Positions 24,003-32,387 of a DNA stretch of 64,000 nucleotides are shown piece after piece (the first letter of the stretch is position 1; each line of letters opens with the position of its first letter). Source of the stretch: Pontitalea aquivivens (lineage in GTDB: Bacteria > Pseudomonadota > Alphaproteobacteria > Rhodobacterales > Rhodobacteraceae); assembly GCF_046507575.1 (NCBI RefSeq), contig NZ_JBKFEY010000006.1:97291-161290 (forward strand), read 5' to 3'. The notes under the pieces were generated by a model that was given only the letters and a program-made list of their open reading frames with translations, was not told where the DNA came from and ran no database searches. The position numbers and the translations under genes were made by a program.

Positions 24003-25529
24003 TCATTCGGCGGCCTCGCGCGGGCGGGCGAAATCCTCGGGGAATTGCGTCAGCGCCGACATGACCGGGAAGGGGGTGAACCCCCCCAGCGCGCACAGCG
24101 ACCCGTCCTTCATCGTCTCGCACAGATCGCTCAGCAGCCCGATCGCCGCGCCATCGCCCTCGGCAATCCGGTCCAGCGTTTCCACCCCGCGCACCGCGCC
24201 GATCCGGCAGGGCGTGCATTTGCCACAGCTTTCCACCGCGCAGAATTCCATCGCAAAGCGCGCCAGGCGCAGCATGTCGGCGCTGTCGTCAAAGACGACG
24301 ATTCCGGCGTGCCCGATCAGCCCGCCTTGCGCATCCAGTTCCTCATACCCCAGGGGCGTGGCGAATTTTGCGCGCGGCAGATAGGCGCCCAGCGGGCCGC
24401 CCACCTGCACCGCCTTGACCGGGCGGCCGGTGGCGGTGCCGCCCGCGATGTCATCGACCACCTTGCCCAGGGTCACGCCAAAGCCGGTTTCGAACAGCCC
24501 GCCGCGTTTCACATTGCCCGCGATCTGCAAGGTCACCGTGCCGCGCGACCGGCCAAGGCCGAAATCGGCATAGGCCTGCGCGCCGCGGTCCAGGATCACC
24601 GGCACGGTCGCCAGGCTGATCACGTTGTTCACCACCGTGGGCTGGCCCATGAAGCCCTGCAGCGCGGGCAGGGGCGGCTTGGCGCGGACCACGCCGCGTT
24701 TGCCTTCCAGCGAATTCAGCAGGGCGGTTTCCTCGCCGCAGACATAGGCGCCCGCGCCCATCCGCAGTTCCAGGTCGAAAGATCGCCCCGATTGCAGGAC
24801 ATTCGCCCCCAGGATCCCGTTTTCACGGGCGATCCGCAGGGCATCTTGCAGGATTGCCGCCGCAACCGGGTATTCCGACCGCAGATAGATGAACCCCTTG
24901 CCGGCCCCCACCGCCAGCCCGGCGATGGCCATCCCTTCGATCAGGCTGAAGGGATCGCCCTCGATGATCATGCGGTCGGCAAAGGTGCCGCTGTCGCCCT
25001 CATCGGCGTTGCAGACGATGTATTTCCGGTTGCCCTGCGCCTGCGCGACGGTGGCCCATTTCACCCCGGTGGGAAAGCCCGCACCGCCGCGCCCGCGCAG
25101 GCCGGATGCGGTGATTTCGGCCACGATATCCGCCGGTGTCATGGCGATGGCGCGGCGCAGCCCGGCCAGCCCGCCGTGGGCCTGATAATCGGCCAGGTCC
25201 AGCGGGTCGATCACGCCGCAGCGGGCAAAGGTCAGCCGGGTCTGGCGGCGCATCCAGTCCAGCGCCTCGACCGGGCCAAGCGCGCGGGGATGGTCCGCCA
25301 GATCGCCGAACAGCGCGGGCACATCCGCCGGGGCCATCGGGCCAAAGCCGTGGCGGATGCCGTCAATGTCTACCTCGACCAGCGGTTCCAGCCAGACCAT
25401 GCCGCGCGATCCGGTGCGGATCAGCCGGATGTCCACCCCGTGCGCGGCGGCCTGATCGCGGATCGCGGCGGCGACATCATCGGCGCCAAGGGCAACCGCG
25501 GCACTGTCCAGCGGAAGATAAATCCTCAT
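24003..25529 (-). CDS. fdsB: Formate dehydrogenase beta subunit (NuoF-like)
   Basis: A 508-residue NADH-oxidoreductase-type subunit that carries FMN, NAD and a [4Fe-4S] cluster. The first 120 residues are a thioredoxin-like [2Fe-2S]-type domain without obvious cluster Cys. The NuoF core shows GLRGRGGAGFPTGVKW (NAD/FMN loop), VCNADEGDSGTFADRM, GAGAYVCGEETALLNSLEGKRG, and ESCGKCTPCRIG for the 4Fe-4S cluster. It passes electrons from FdsA to NAD. Its start overlaps the fdsG stop by 4 bp (ATGA), indicating coupled translation. Confidence 0.95.
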   Translation of the reverse strand: MRIYLPLDSAAVALGADDVAAAIRDQAAAHGVDIRLIRTGSRGMVWLEPLVEVDIDGIRHGFGPMAPADVPALFGDLADHPRALGPVEALDWMRRQTRLTFARCGVIDPLDLADYQAHGGLAGLRRAIAMTPADIVAEITASGLRGRGGAGFPTGVKWATVAQAQGNRKYIVCNADEGDSGTFADRMIIEGDPFSLIEGMAIAGLAVGAGKGFIYLRSEYPVAAAILQDALRIARENGILGANVLQSGRSFDLELRMGAGAYVCGEETALLNSLEGKRGVVRAKPPLPALQGFMGQPTVVNNVISLATVPVILDRGAQAYADFGLGRSRGTVTLQIAGNVKRGGLFETGFGVTLGKVVDDIAGGTATGRPVKAVQVGGPLGAYLPRAKFATPLGYEELDAQGGLIGHAGIVVFDDSADMLRLARFAMEFCAVESCGKCTPCRIGAVRGVETLDRIAEGDGAAIGLLSDLCETMKDGSLCALGGFTPFPVMSALTQFPEDFARPREAAE

Positions 25530-26011
25530 GCCCCGGCCTCCGTCAGGATCGTATCCATCCGCGCGGCGTCGATCCGGCCCAGCAGGCGGTCATCGACCAT
25601 CACCGCCGGCCCGCAGGCGCACAGCCCCAGGCAATAGACCGGTTCCACCGTTACCGCGCCATTCGGGCTGGTGCCGTGCCAGTCCAGCCCCAGCCGCGTC
25701 AGCACATGTTCGGCCAGCGCGGTGGCGCCGACGGATTGGCAGGCCTCGGCCCGGCAGATGCGGATGACATGGCGCCCGGCGGGGCGGTGGCGGAAATCGT
25801 GGTAAAAGCTGATCACGCCATGAACCTCGGCCCGGGTCAGGTTCAGCGCCTGCGCGATCAGCACGGCGGCGGCGGCGGGGATATGGCCAAAGGCTGCCTG
25901 CAGCCCGTGCAGGATGGGCAGCAACGGCCCTTCCTGCGCCAGATGCCGGTCGATGATGGCGCGAATTTCCCCGTCAGTCGGGGGGGTAGGGCTGGGCGCT
26001 TGGGTCTGCAT
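25526..26011 (-). CDS. fdsG: Formate dehydrogenase gamma subunit (NuoE-like)
   Basis: A 161-residue thioredoxin-fold [2Fe-2S] subunit. The four cluster cysteines lie in ICRAEACQSVGA and YCLGLCACGPAVMVDD. The N-terminal helices include LLPILHGLQAAFGHIP, common to NuoE. I prefer ATG 26011 because an AAAGG lies seven bases upstream; an in-frame ATG at 26056 would add 15 residues without a good ribosome-binding site. It is the first structural gene of the fds operon, 90 bp after the LysR gene. Confidence 0.92.
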   Translation of the reverse strand: MQTQAPSPTPPTDGEIRAIIDRHLAQEGPLLPILHGLQAAFGHIPAAAAVLIAQALNLTRAEVHGVISFYHDFRHRPAGRHVIRICRAEACQSVGATALAEHVLTRLGLDWHGTSPNGAVTVEPVYCLGLCACGPAVMVDDRLLGRIDAARMDTILTEAGA

Positions 26012-26084
26012 GCGGGGCCTTTCACGGGTAACGGGCCCCAGCATGCGGCTTTTCATATCGGTTTCAATATCGCATTTCCGTTGT

Positions 26085-26105
26085 CTGATAGGAATTGTCT
26101 ATCAG
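26085..26105. promoter_or_regulatory. Inverted repeat between the LysR gene and fdsG
   Basis: CTGATAG-N7-CTATCAG is a perfect 7-bp inverted repeat overlapping the LysR stop codon, about 75 bp before the fdsG start. The spacing contains a T-N11-A core as in LysR-type operators, and ATTGTCTAT/ATTCG repeats surround it. It probably controls fds transcription; a terminator of the LysR gene is the alternative. Confidence 0.5.
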
Positions 26106-26989
26106 TCCAATTCGGAAATCTGCCCCGCCTCGGCCAGAAGCGCCTGCAGCACCGGGGTGTGGGGTTCGCGCCAGGGCGCCAGCAGGCCGACGGAATGGCC
26201 CCGCCCCGTGCCCGCCATCGGGATGGCGCGCAGCGGTTTGCCGGTGACAAGAAAGCGCGCAATATCGGCGGGCAGAATGGTCAGCCAGCCGCCCGACAGC
26301 ACATTGGCCACCAGCACCACGGTCGAGTTCGATTCGATCAGCACCCGGGGGCTGACGCCCGCATCGGCGAAATGCTTGTTGATGATGCGCCGGTTCTGCA
26401 TGTCTGGCGTCAGCAGGCACAGCTTGGCATCCGCCAGGTCATGCCAGCCGATGCTGTCGCGCGCGGCAAGGGGGCTGTCCGCGGCGCAGATCAGCATATA
26501 GTCTTCTTCATACAGCGGCACGGTGCTGACCCGGCCCGTGGGTTCGTTGTCCAGGTAGGAAATGCCCGCGTCGATATCGAGGTTGTCCAGCATCGACAGG
26601 ATCTCGATCGAGGTGCGCGACAGGATGGTGAAGCGCACATTGGGGTGACGTTCGCTGAACCGTGCCGACATTCTGGCCGCCCAGGTCAGCGCCGTGGGAA
26701 TGACCGCGATGCGCAGCTGGCCCGACAGGCCGTGACGCCGGGCGCGCATTTCGTCACGCAGCTGGCGCGCGTCGCCCACGATCCGCCGCGCCCAGACCAG
26801 CGCGCTTTGCCCTTCGGGCGTCAGCCCGATGAAGCGCGACCCGCGAAAGATCAGCTGCACGCCCAGCTGATCTTCCAGTTGCTTGATCCCGCTGGACAGG
26901 GTCGGCTGGGTGATGCCCAGGCGCGCCGCGGCCCGGCCGAAATGCCCCTCTTTCGCGACTTCGATGAACATCTGCAGCTTGTCGATCAT
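26102..26989 (-). CDS. LysR-type regulator next to the fds operon
   Basis: A 295-residue LysR-family regulator. The winged helix-turn-helix occupies residues 1-60 (MIDKLQMFIEVAKEGHFGRAAARLGITQPTLSSGIKQLE in outline), followed by a two-lobe effector domain (LRIAVIPTAL; ISYLDNEPTGRV; VLSGGWLTILPADIA). ATG 26989 gives the canonical LysR start; the longer frame adds a low-complexity segment. LysR genes named fdsR flank fds operons in other bacteria, usually divergent, whereas this one is co-directional, so its identity as an fds regulator is inferred from position. Confidence 0.85.
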   Translation of the reverse strand: MIDKLQMFIEVAKEGHFGRAAARLGITQPTLSSGIKQLEDQLGVQLIFRGSRFIGLTPEGQSALVWARRIVGDARQLRDEMRARRHGLSGQLRIAVIPTALTWAARMSARFSERHPNVRFTILSRTSIEILSMLDNLDIDAGISYLDNEPTGRVSTVPLYEEDYMLICAADSPLAARDSIGWHDLADAKLCLLTPDMQNRRIINKHFADAGVSPRVLIESNSTVVLVANVLSGGWLTILPADIARFLVTGKPLRAIPMAGTGRGHSVGLLAPWREPHTPVLQALLAEAGQISELD

Positions 26990-27358
26990 GGCGATCCGGT
27001 TGGGTTGGGGTGGGGTGTCGCGCCATGATGACGCAGAATGCCCCCCGCCGCGAGCCCCCTTGCCCCACCCCGCAGGACCGCTGATCGCGGTGAAGGGCGA
27101 GGTGACGCCCGTCATCGCCCATTCCGCGATACGACCGGGCCGGGGCCTTGTGGCATGACAGGTTTGTTGACAGCGTTGGGGGGCGCCGATACTTCCCTTG
27201 CTGGCGGGCTGCCGACCAGAAACGTGCGCCGATCTTCGCGCAACGATCCTGCGCAAGGTGGTTGCCAGCGTCGGGACCCGGCCCCGGGGGGTTTGCGGGA
27301 ACATCGCGCCCGGGAACACTGGTCAAATGGTTTTTGCGTCACGAGAACGAGAAAGATA
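26990..27358. other. Gene-free region before the glycosyltransferase-like gene
   Basis: This 369-bp divergent gap is GC-rich on the LysR side. A possible promoter is TTGACA at 27167-27172 with GATACT 15 bp later, a short spacing, so I hold it with low confidence. No credible small gene or RNA is seen. Confidence 0.4.
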
Positions 27359-28258
27359 TTGATTAACCTGTTTTTTATCGTGGATGGAAAGAAACTTCAG
27401 GCGCAGGCATATTTCCTGGCCACCTCGATCCTTGAGCATATGGCAGGAAAGTGTCGTTACCTTGCTTATGTAAGGCCCGGGACCAGGCTTCCTGCCAGCC
27501 TGGAAGAATTGTTTGAAAAAGCGGAAATCAGTGTGAAAGAGATCCCCGGTGGGGACCCGGACCCGTGGCATAAACCATACCCGATAGGTAACAAGCTTCT
27601 GGCCGCGGCCGATGATCGCGGGGGTGACATGTCCGTGTTCCTTGATACGGACACGTTCTTTTGCGCATCGGTAGATTTTCGGGAAGAGCTGAAAAACGGG
27701 ACGGTCGGGGCGGTTCTTTCCGACTATCGTTGTGGTGCGCTGCCTGACAGTGGTGCATGGGGTAAGGTCTATGACTTCATGGGCGTCGACATGCCGAAAG
27801 AACGGCCCGGCACCCTGCGTCGCCCGAACCTTGATTATCCGCCGTATTTCAACGCGGGCATGGTGATTTTCCGCGAGCGGATCGAGGGTCACGATTTGCG
27901 TGTTGGGGAAGAGTGGCTGCGCATGAGCCTGGAAATGGATCGGGAAATGGAATTGGGCGACTGGCATCTGAACATTGATCAGATCACCCTGTCAGGCCTT
28001 GGCGCGCGGTTCGGTGATCCGACGCGGACCATGTCCCAGAAACTGAACTATAATATAATGGGATGGGGTGGCCCCTCTGATGGGGGGTGCGCCATCGTGC
28101 ATTATCATGTCTTTGGACGAATCTGGAAATATCCCCTGCTTGGCCGTCCATTGCTTGACGCGCTGCGCAAGCATTTGGGGGAACAGGCATTCGACGCTTT
28201 CGTTTCTGAATACCGTGATCATCTTTATTGGCGAAAGGCGCGTCAGATGTATCGCTGA
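27359..28258 (+). CDS. Glycosyltransferase-like protein with DTD motif, lower GC
   Basis: A 299-residue protein of the GT-A type by appearance: an N-terminal Rossmann-like strand (INLFFIVDGKKLQAQAYFLATSI in outline), then MSVFLDTDTFF with the metal-binding DTD at residues 96-98, an acceptor-side FNAGMVIF strand and a C-terminal HYHVFGR segment. The sugar donor and acceptor are unknown. The start is assigned to TTG 27359 with GAGAAAG upstream, since no ATG or GTG lies near the domain boundary. Codon use is visibly more AT-rich (ttt, aaa, tat, att) than the neighbours, a sign of horizontal transfer. There are no polysaccharide genes beside it. Confidence 0.65.
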   Translation: MINLFFIVDGKKLQAQAYFLATSILEHMAGKCRYLAYVRPGTRLPASLEELFEKAEISVKEIPGGDPDPWHKPYPIGNKLLAAADDRGGDMSVFLDTDTFFCASVDFREELKNGTVGAVLSDYRCGALPDSGAWGKVYDFMGVDMPKERPGTLRRPNLDYPPYFNAGMVIFRERIEGHDLRVGEEWLRMSLEMDREMELGDWHLNIDQITLSGLGARFGDPTRTMSQKLNYNIMGWGGPSDGGCAIVHYHVFGRIWKYPLLGRPLLDALRKHLGEQAFDAFVSEYRDHLYWRKARQMYR

Positions 28259-28405
28259 CCGTTCGACGGGCTTTTGTCGAACCAGGCTGCGCGGCCATCG
28301 GTGCCCTGCCTTCCCGATCCGGCGCCCCGCATGCGGTGGCCGCCGTGCCGCCACCACATCCGCCGCGGACAACCGCACCTTGGGGGCCATCGCCGCCGAC
28401 GATGA

Positions 28406-29419
28406 TCAGATCGTGGCGACCGGCGTGACGGGCGATCCGATCGCGCCGGGAAGACGCAGCGGCGGCGCGGTCAGGAAACAGGCGGACCGGTCGCGCGTGG
28501 CCAGCGCCTGGGCCAGATCCTTCAGATACCAAAGCTCGGCCAGGGGCATCCCCAGCCTGAACAGGCAATGATGGTGCAGCGGCAGGCGCAGGCAGCAGGC
28601 ATGCGGGTCGCCATGCGGGTTTTCCACGGCGTAATTGTCGGCGGCGATGGCGGCGATACGGGTTTCGGTGATCCAGTCATGCAGCGTTTCATCCTGACCG
28701 TCCAGAACCGCGCCGGTGCGGTCCAGCCGGTCGGGGTCGGGGGCCTGCTGCATGTCCAGCAATGCTTCGGCATAGCCCGTGCGCAACAGCACGATGTCGC
28801 CCTTGCGGATCTCGACGCCCTGCGCGGCAATCGCCTGTTCCAGTGCGGCGCGGCCGACGATCGTGCGCCCGGTGCCGAAGTGGCGTGCCAGGTCGATCAG
28901 CACCGCGCGGCCCTGCACCCCGGTTGCCGCCATCTCGCTGACGGCCAGCTTGCGGGCAAAGGACCCGTGCGGGCTGCCCGGTTCCTGGCCCAGGACATCG
29001 TGATCGGCGCGAAATCCGTTGTAATAGACCCGTTCGGCCACACCATCGCCATCGGCATCGAACAACGCGCCGACATGGGCCAGTGAATCCCATTGCGTCG
29101 AATATTGTGTGCTGAGCACCACCTGATCGTCGCTGAGCACGTCGCGCAGCAGCGGATCGACACTGGCCAGCGGATAGTTCACATAGGCCGTATCGCCCAG
29201 AAAGGTGGGGGCCAGGCGCGGCGGTTTGCGGCGGGGGTTCAGCGTGACCGCCCCCGGAATATCCAGCGGCAAGGACAGGCAGAAGGCCCGGCCTTCGCGG
29301 ATTTCGGCGGCGCCCGCCAGACGTTCGGCCGGCCCGATATGGTTCAGCGTGCCCAGCTGATCGTCGCGCCCGAAATCACCCCAGTTCGATTTTTCGGGGC
29401 GGTTGATCCAGTCCGGCAT
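28406..29419 (-). CDS. Cyclase family (kynurenine formamidase-like) protein
   Basis: A 337-residue member of the cyclase family (PF04199 type), metal-dependent hydrolases that open amide or lactone rings. The region equivalent to the metal site HxGTHxDxxxH reads QYSTQWDSLAHVG (about residues 104-116), a known longer-branch variant with Gln-Trp replacing the first His residues. Other family segments are FGTGRTIVGRAALEQAI and IRKGDIVLLRTGY. It follows the hydroxyacyl-CoA dehydrogenase with no gap, so they are translated from one message. The substrate is unknown; the neighbouring acid-catabolic genes suggest a cyclic or lactone intermediate. Confidence 0.8.
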   Translation of the reverse strand: MPDWINRPEKSNWGDFGRDDQLGTLNHIGPAERLAGAAEIREGRAFCLSLPLDIPGAVTLNPRRKPPRLAPTFLGDTAYVNYPLASVDPLLRDVLSDDQVVLSTQYSTQWDSLAHVGALFDADGDGVAERVYYNGFRADHDVLGQEPGSPHGSFARKLAVSEMAATGVQGRAVLIDLARHFGTGRTIVGRAALEQAIAAQGVEIRKGDIVLLRTGYAEALLDMQQAPDPDRLDRTGAVLDGQDETLHDWITETRIAAIAADNYAVENPHGDPHACCLRLPLHHHCLFRLGMPLAELWYLKDLAQALATRDRSACFLTAPPLRLPGAIGSPVTPVATI

Positions 29420-30337
29420 TCATGCCTCCTTGTCGTTGGGCGGCGCGGCGGCGCCAATCGCGATCACCTGGCGCAGGGCCTGTTCCAGCGCCTCGGCCCG
29501 CTGGTTCAGGGCGCTGTCCCAGTCATAGAACCCTTTGCCGCTTTTACGCCCCAGTGCCCCATTGTCCACCCGCGACCGAAGCGCCGCGGGTGGCGTGGCA
29601 TCGGTGGCAAGCCGGGGGTAAAGATAGGACGCGATGTTCAGATGGGTATCCAGCCCGTTCAGGTCGCGTTGCAGGAAAGGCCCGATCAGCGCCAGCCGGA
29701 CACCCAGGCTGTGCTGCACGATCGCATCGATCGTCGCGGGGTCGGCCACCCCGGTTTCGACCAGATGGAAGCATTCGCGCATCATCGCATGCTGGATGCG
29801 ATTGGCGACGAACCCGGGCATTTCGATCTTCAGGACCGCAGGCACCTTGCCGCTTTGGCGCAGGATGTCGGCCAGCCGGGCGGTGGTGGCCGCGGGCGTG
29901 TGCGGGCCGCCGATCAGCTCGACCACGGGGATGACATCGGCGGGGTTGAAGAAATGCGCGATGGCAAAGCGTTCCGGGTGGCGCATCCCCGCGCAAAGGT
30001 CGCGACTCATCAGGCCCGAGGTGTTGGATGCGATGATCGTCTGATCCGATACGACCGTCTCGACCTCGCACAAGATGCGCTGCTTCAGTTCCAGATGTTC
30101 CGGGACCGCCTCGATCACCAGGGGCGTGTCGCGCCAGTCCTGCGCCAGATCGGACAGCGCCGGGGCCAGGGTCAGGCGCGATCTGTCCTGCCCCGCCATG
30201 GACAGAAAATCCGACGCTTTTTCAAGTGCCTGACTGTTCGGATCGATCAGGCCGACGGCAAAGCCCGCGGCCAGGAAATGCCCGGCAATGCGCTGTCCCA
30301 TGACCCCCGCACCAATGATCGCAACCCGCATCGTCAT
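29420..30337 (-). CDS. 3-hydroxyacyl-CoA dehydrogenase family protein
   Basis: A 305-residue NAD-dependent dehydrogenase. The Rossmann motif GAGVMGQRIAGHF is at about residues 9-21, followed by LVIEAVPEHLELKQ, the catalytic-loop HFFNPADVIPVVELI, PGFVANRIQHAMMRE and a C-terminal GRKSGKGFYDW. Single-domain proteins of this size include 3-hydroxybutyryl-CoA, carnitine and L-gulonate dehydrogenases. I set the start at ATG 30337, with GGAG six bases upstream; the frame open further upstream runs antisense to the transporter gene and is not coding. It is divergent from the short-chain fatty acid transporter gene. Confidence 0.85.
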   Translation of the reverse strand: MTMRVAIIGAGVMGQRIAGHFLAAGFAVGLIDPNSQALEKASDFLSMAGQDRSRLTLAPALSDLAQDWRDTPLVIEAVPEHLELKQRILCEVETVVSDQTIIASNTSGLMSRDLCAGMRHPERFAIAHFFNPADVIPVVELIGGPHTPAATTARLADILRQSGKVPAVLKIEMPGFVANRIQHAMMRECFHLVETGVADPATIDAIVQHSLGVRLALIGPFLQRDLNGLDTHLNIASYLYPRLATDATPPAALRSRVDNGALGRKSGKGFYDWDSALNQRAEALEQALRQVIAIGAAAPPNDKEA

Positions 30338-30457
30338 GTTCTGCTCCGGCGTTTTCATATACATTGACAAAATAATAAATAACTTTTTATAGGACTTCAA
30401 TATAAGTGAAACGAGGATGCCGGCGCAGCCCACGGACATTGCCGGCAGGAGGAAAAC

Positions 30458-31783
30458 GTGAACGGACTTGCAAATTTCTTTACGCGGATCGTGAACCGCT
30501 ACATGCCCGACCCGCTGGTCGTGGCGGTCCTGCTGACCGCGCTGACCGTGGTGTTCGCCATGGTCTGGCAGGGCACCAGCTTCCTTGATGCGACCCGTTA
30601 TTGGGGCAAGGGGTTCTGGGAACTGCTGGCGTTTTCGATGCAGATGACGGTGATCTTGCTGGCGGGCTATATCCTGGCCAAAACGCCGGTGGTCGACAGG
30701 CTGATGAACTGGGTCGTGGCGGGCATTCACACGCCCCGGGCGGCGATCATCGCGGCCACGCTGTTCGGCGGCGTGGGCAGCTGGCTGAACTGGGGCTTTG
30801 GTCTGGTCATCGGTACGCTGATCGCGCAGAAGCTGGGCCAGAAGGTCAAGGGCCTGCATTATCCGCTGGTGATCGCGGCGGGGTATTCGGGTTTTGCGCT
30901 TTACGGGATCGGGCTGTCGGGTTCGGTTCCGCTGCTGCTGAACACCCCCGGCCATTTCCTTGAGGAAAAGATCGGTCTGGTGCCGCTGTCGGACACCATC
31001 TTTTCGCCGATCATGCTGATCACCAGCCTGCTGATCGTGGTGACGATGCCCTTCTTCAATGCGATGCTGCACCCCAGGGCCGGCCAGCCGGTCATCGAGG
31101 CCAAACCCGAAGCCCCCGTCGCCGCGCCCGAGGTTGAAACCCATGCGCCCACCTTTGCCGACCGGCTGAACAACAGCCCGGTGATCGGCGTGGGCGTGGG
31201 CCTGTTCGGCCTGCTGTATTGCGCGCTGTATCTGAGCGACGGCGGCGGGATCACGCTGAACCTGGTCAACACGCTGTTCGTGTTCCTGGGCATTTTGCTG
31301 TTTGTCACGCCAAACCGCTTTCTGGCGACGCTGAGCGATGGCGCGCGGATCGTGGGCAACATCATCATCCAGTATCCGTTCTACGCCGGTATCCTTGGCA
31401 TCCTGTCGGGATCGGGCCTGATCGTGACCTTCGCCAGCTGGTTTGTGGCGATCTCTTCGGCCGAAACGCTGCCGATCTGGTCGTTCATTTCGTCGGGCCT
31501 GATCAACATCTTCGTGCCTTCGGGCGGTGGCCAGTGGGTCATCCAGGGTCCGGTGATGATGGAGGCCGCGGCCCAGCTGGGCGCCTCGGTTCCGGCCACG
31601 GCGATCGCGGTGCAGATCGGCGACCAGTGGACCAACATGGTGCAGCCGTTCTGGCTTTTGCCGGCGCTGGCGATCTCGGGGCTGAAGCTGCGCGACATCA
31701 TGGGTTATATGGTGCTGGTGCTGTTCTACCTGGGCGTCATTTACGGGACGGCGGTCACGATCTGGGGCTTTATCGGGGTTTGA
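30458..31783 (+). CDS. atoE: Short-chain fatty acid transporter (AtoE family)
   Basis: A 441-residue inner-membrane protein with about ten transmembrane helices, matching the AtoE family of short-chain fatty acid permeases. Characteristic segments are NRYMPDPLVVAVLLTALT near the N terminus, GGVGSWLNWGFGLVIG, and SSGLINIFVPSGGGQWVIQGPVM and GDQWTNMVQPFWLLPAL near the C terminus. An AGGAGG precedes the ATG. It begins a plus-strand operon with YciI, muconolactone isomerase-like and SDR genes, and probably imports the acid that they and the divergent dehydrogenase process. Confidence 0.9.
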   Translation: MNGLANFFTRIVNRYMPDPLVVAVLLTALTVVFAMVWQGTSFLDATRYWGKGFWELLAFSMQMTVILLAGYILAKTPVVDRLMNWVVAGIHTPRAAIIAATLFGGVGSWLNWGFGLVIGTLIAQKLGQKVKGLHYPLVIAAGYSGFALYGIGLSGSVPLLLNTPGHFLEEKIGLVPLSDTIFSPIMLITSLLIVVTMPFFNAMLHPRAGQPVIEAKPEAPVAAPEVETHAPTFADRLNNSPVIGVGVGLFGLLYCALYLSDGGGITLNLVNTLFVFLGILLFVTPNRFLATLSDGARIVGNIIIQYPFYAGILGILSGSGLIVTFASWFVAISSAETLPIWSFISSGLINIFVPSGGGQWVIQGPVMMEAAAQLGASVPATAIAVQIGDQWTNMVQPFWLLPALAISGLKLRDIMGYMVLVLFYLGVIYGTAVTIWGFIGV

Positions 31784-31789
31784 TGGCAG

Positions 31790-32095
31790 ATGCCCTGGAT
31801 GGTGGAAACCTATGACAAACCCGGCTGCGCAGATCTGCGCAGCCAGCTTCGCCCCGCGCATCTGGATTATCTTGAGGCGCACAAGGCCCTGTTGCTGGCC
31901 TGCGGGGCAAAGTTGTCGGATGCGGGTGATGTGGCCAGCGGCGGGCTGTACCTGCTGGATGTCGACACCCGCGCCGAGGCCGCGGCCTTCATCGCCGCCG
32001 ATCCCTTCGCGCAAGGCGACCTGTTTCAGCGGGTGGTCATCACGCGCTGGCGCAAGGCCTATCTGGCCGGACTAAACACCCTGACGGAGGGATAA
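31790..32095 (+). CDS. YciI-like small enzyme
   Basis: A 101-residue ferredoxin-like-fold protein of the YciI family. Features are MVETYDKPGC near the start, RPAHLDYLEAHKALLLACGAKL with the conserved His, and EAAAFIAADPFAQGDLF. The family includes the 5-chloro-1,2,4-trihydroxybenzene dechlorinase TftG and small lactone or dimeric enzymes, so a role on a ring-derived intermediate is possible. It starts 6 bp after atoE and ends 1 bp before the next gene. Confidence 0.8.
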   Translation: MPWMVETYDKPGCADLRSQLRPAHLDYLEAHKALLLACGAKLSDAGDVASGGLYLLDVDTRAEAAAFIAADPFAQGDLFQRVVITRWRKAYLAGLNTLTEG

Positions 32096-32096
32096 G

Positions 32097-32387
32097 ATGC
32101 TGTATCAGGTGGAAATGATCGTCCGCATCCCGCAGGACATGGACCCCGGCATCGCCGCCGACCTGAAGGCGCGCGAAAAGGCCTATTCGCAGGACCTGCA
32201 ACGCGCGGGCATCTGGCGCCACATCTGGCGGGTGGCGGGGGCCTATGCGAACCTGTCGATCCTTGACTGCCGCGACAACACCCACCTGCATGAGGTGCTG
32301 ACCGGACTGCCGCTTTATCCCTACATGGAAATCTCGGTGAAACCGCTGTGCCGGCATCCGTCGTCTATCCATGAAGGTGACGCATGA
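32097..32387 (+). CDS. catC: Muconolactone delta-isomerase-like protein
   Basis: A 96-residue protein of the muconolactone isomerase (CatC) family: LYQVEMIVRIPQDMDP at the start, RAGIWRHIWRVAGAYANLSILD in the middle, and LTGLPLYPYMEISVKPL, where the active-site region lies. CatC converts muconolactone to 3-oxoadipate enol-lactone in catechol degradation. With the nearby PcaD-like hydrolase this suggests the last steps of an ortho-cleavage-like route. No catechol dioxygenase or muconate cycloisomerase is encoded in this window. Its stop overlaps the SDR start by 4 bp. Confidence 0.82.
   Translation: MLYQVEMIVRIPQDMDPGIAADLKAREKAYSQDLQRAGIWRHIWRVAGAYANLSILDCRDNTHLHEVLTGLPLYPYMEISVKPLCRHPSSIHEGDA

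Noticed and set aside
21194..24064. A very long open frame antisense to fdsA
   Set aside because: It has no recognisable domain, is rich in His, Gly and Arg as expected of the reverse of a GC-rich gene, and lies wholly over a well-supported gene.
30338..32014. Upstream extension of the hydroxyacyl-CoA dehydrogenase frame
   Set aside because: The extension is low-complexity, antisense to atoE, and there is a good ribosome-binding site and Rossmann motif at 30337.
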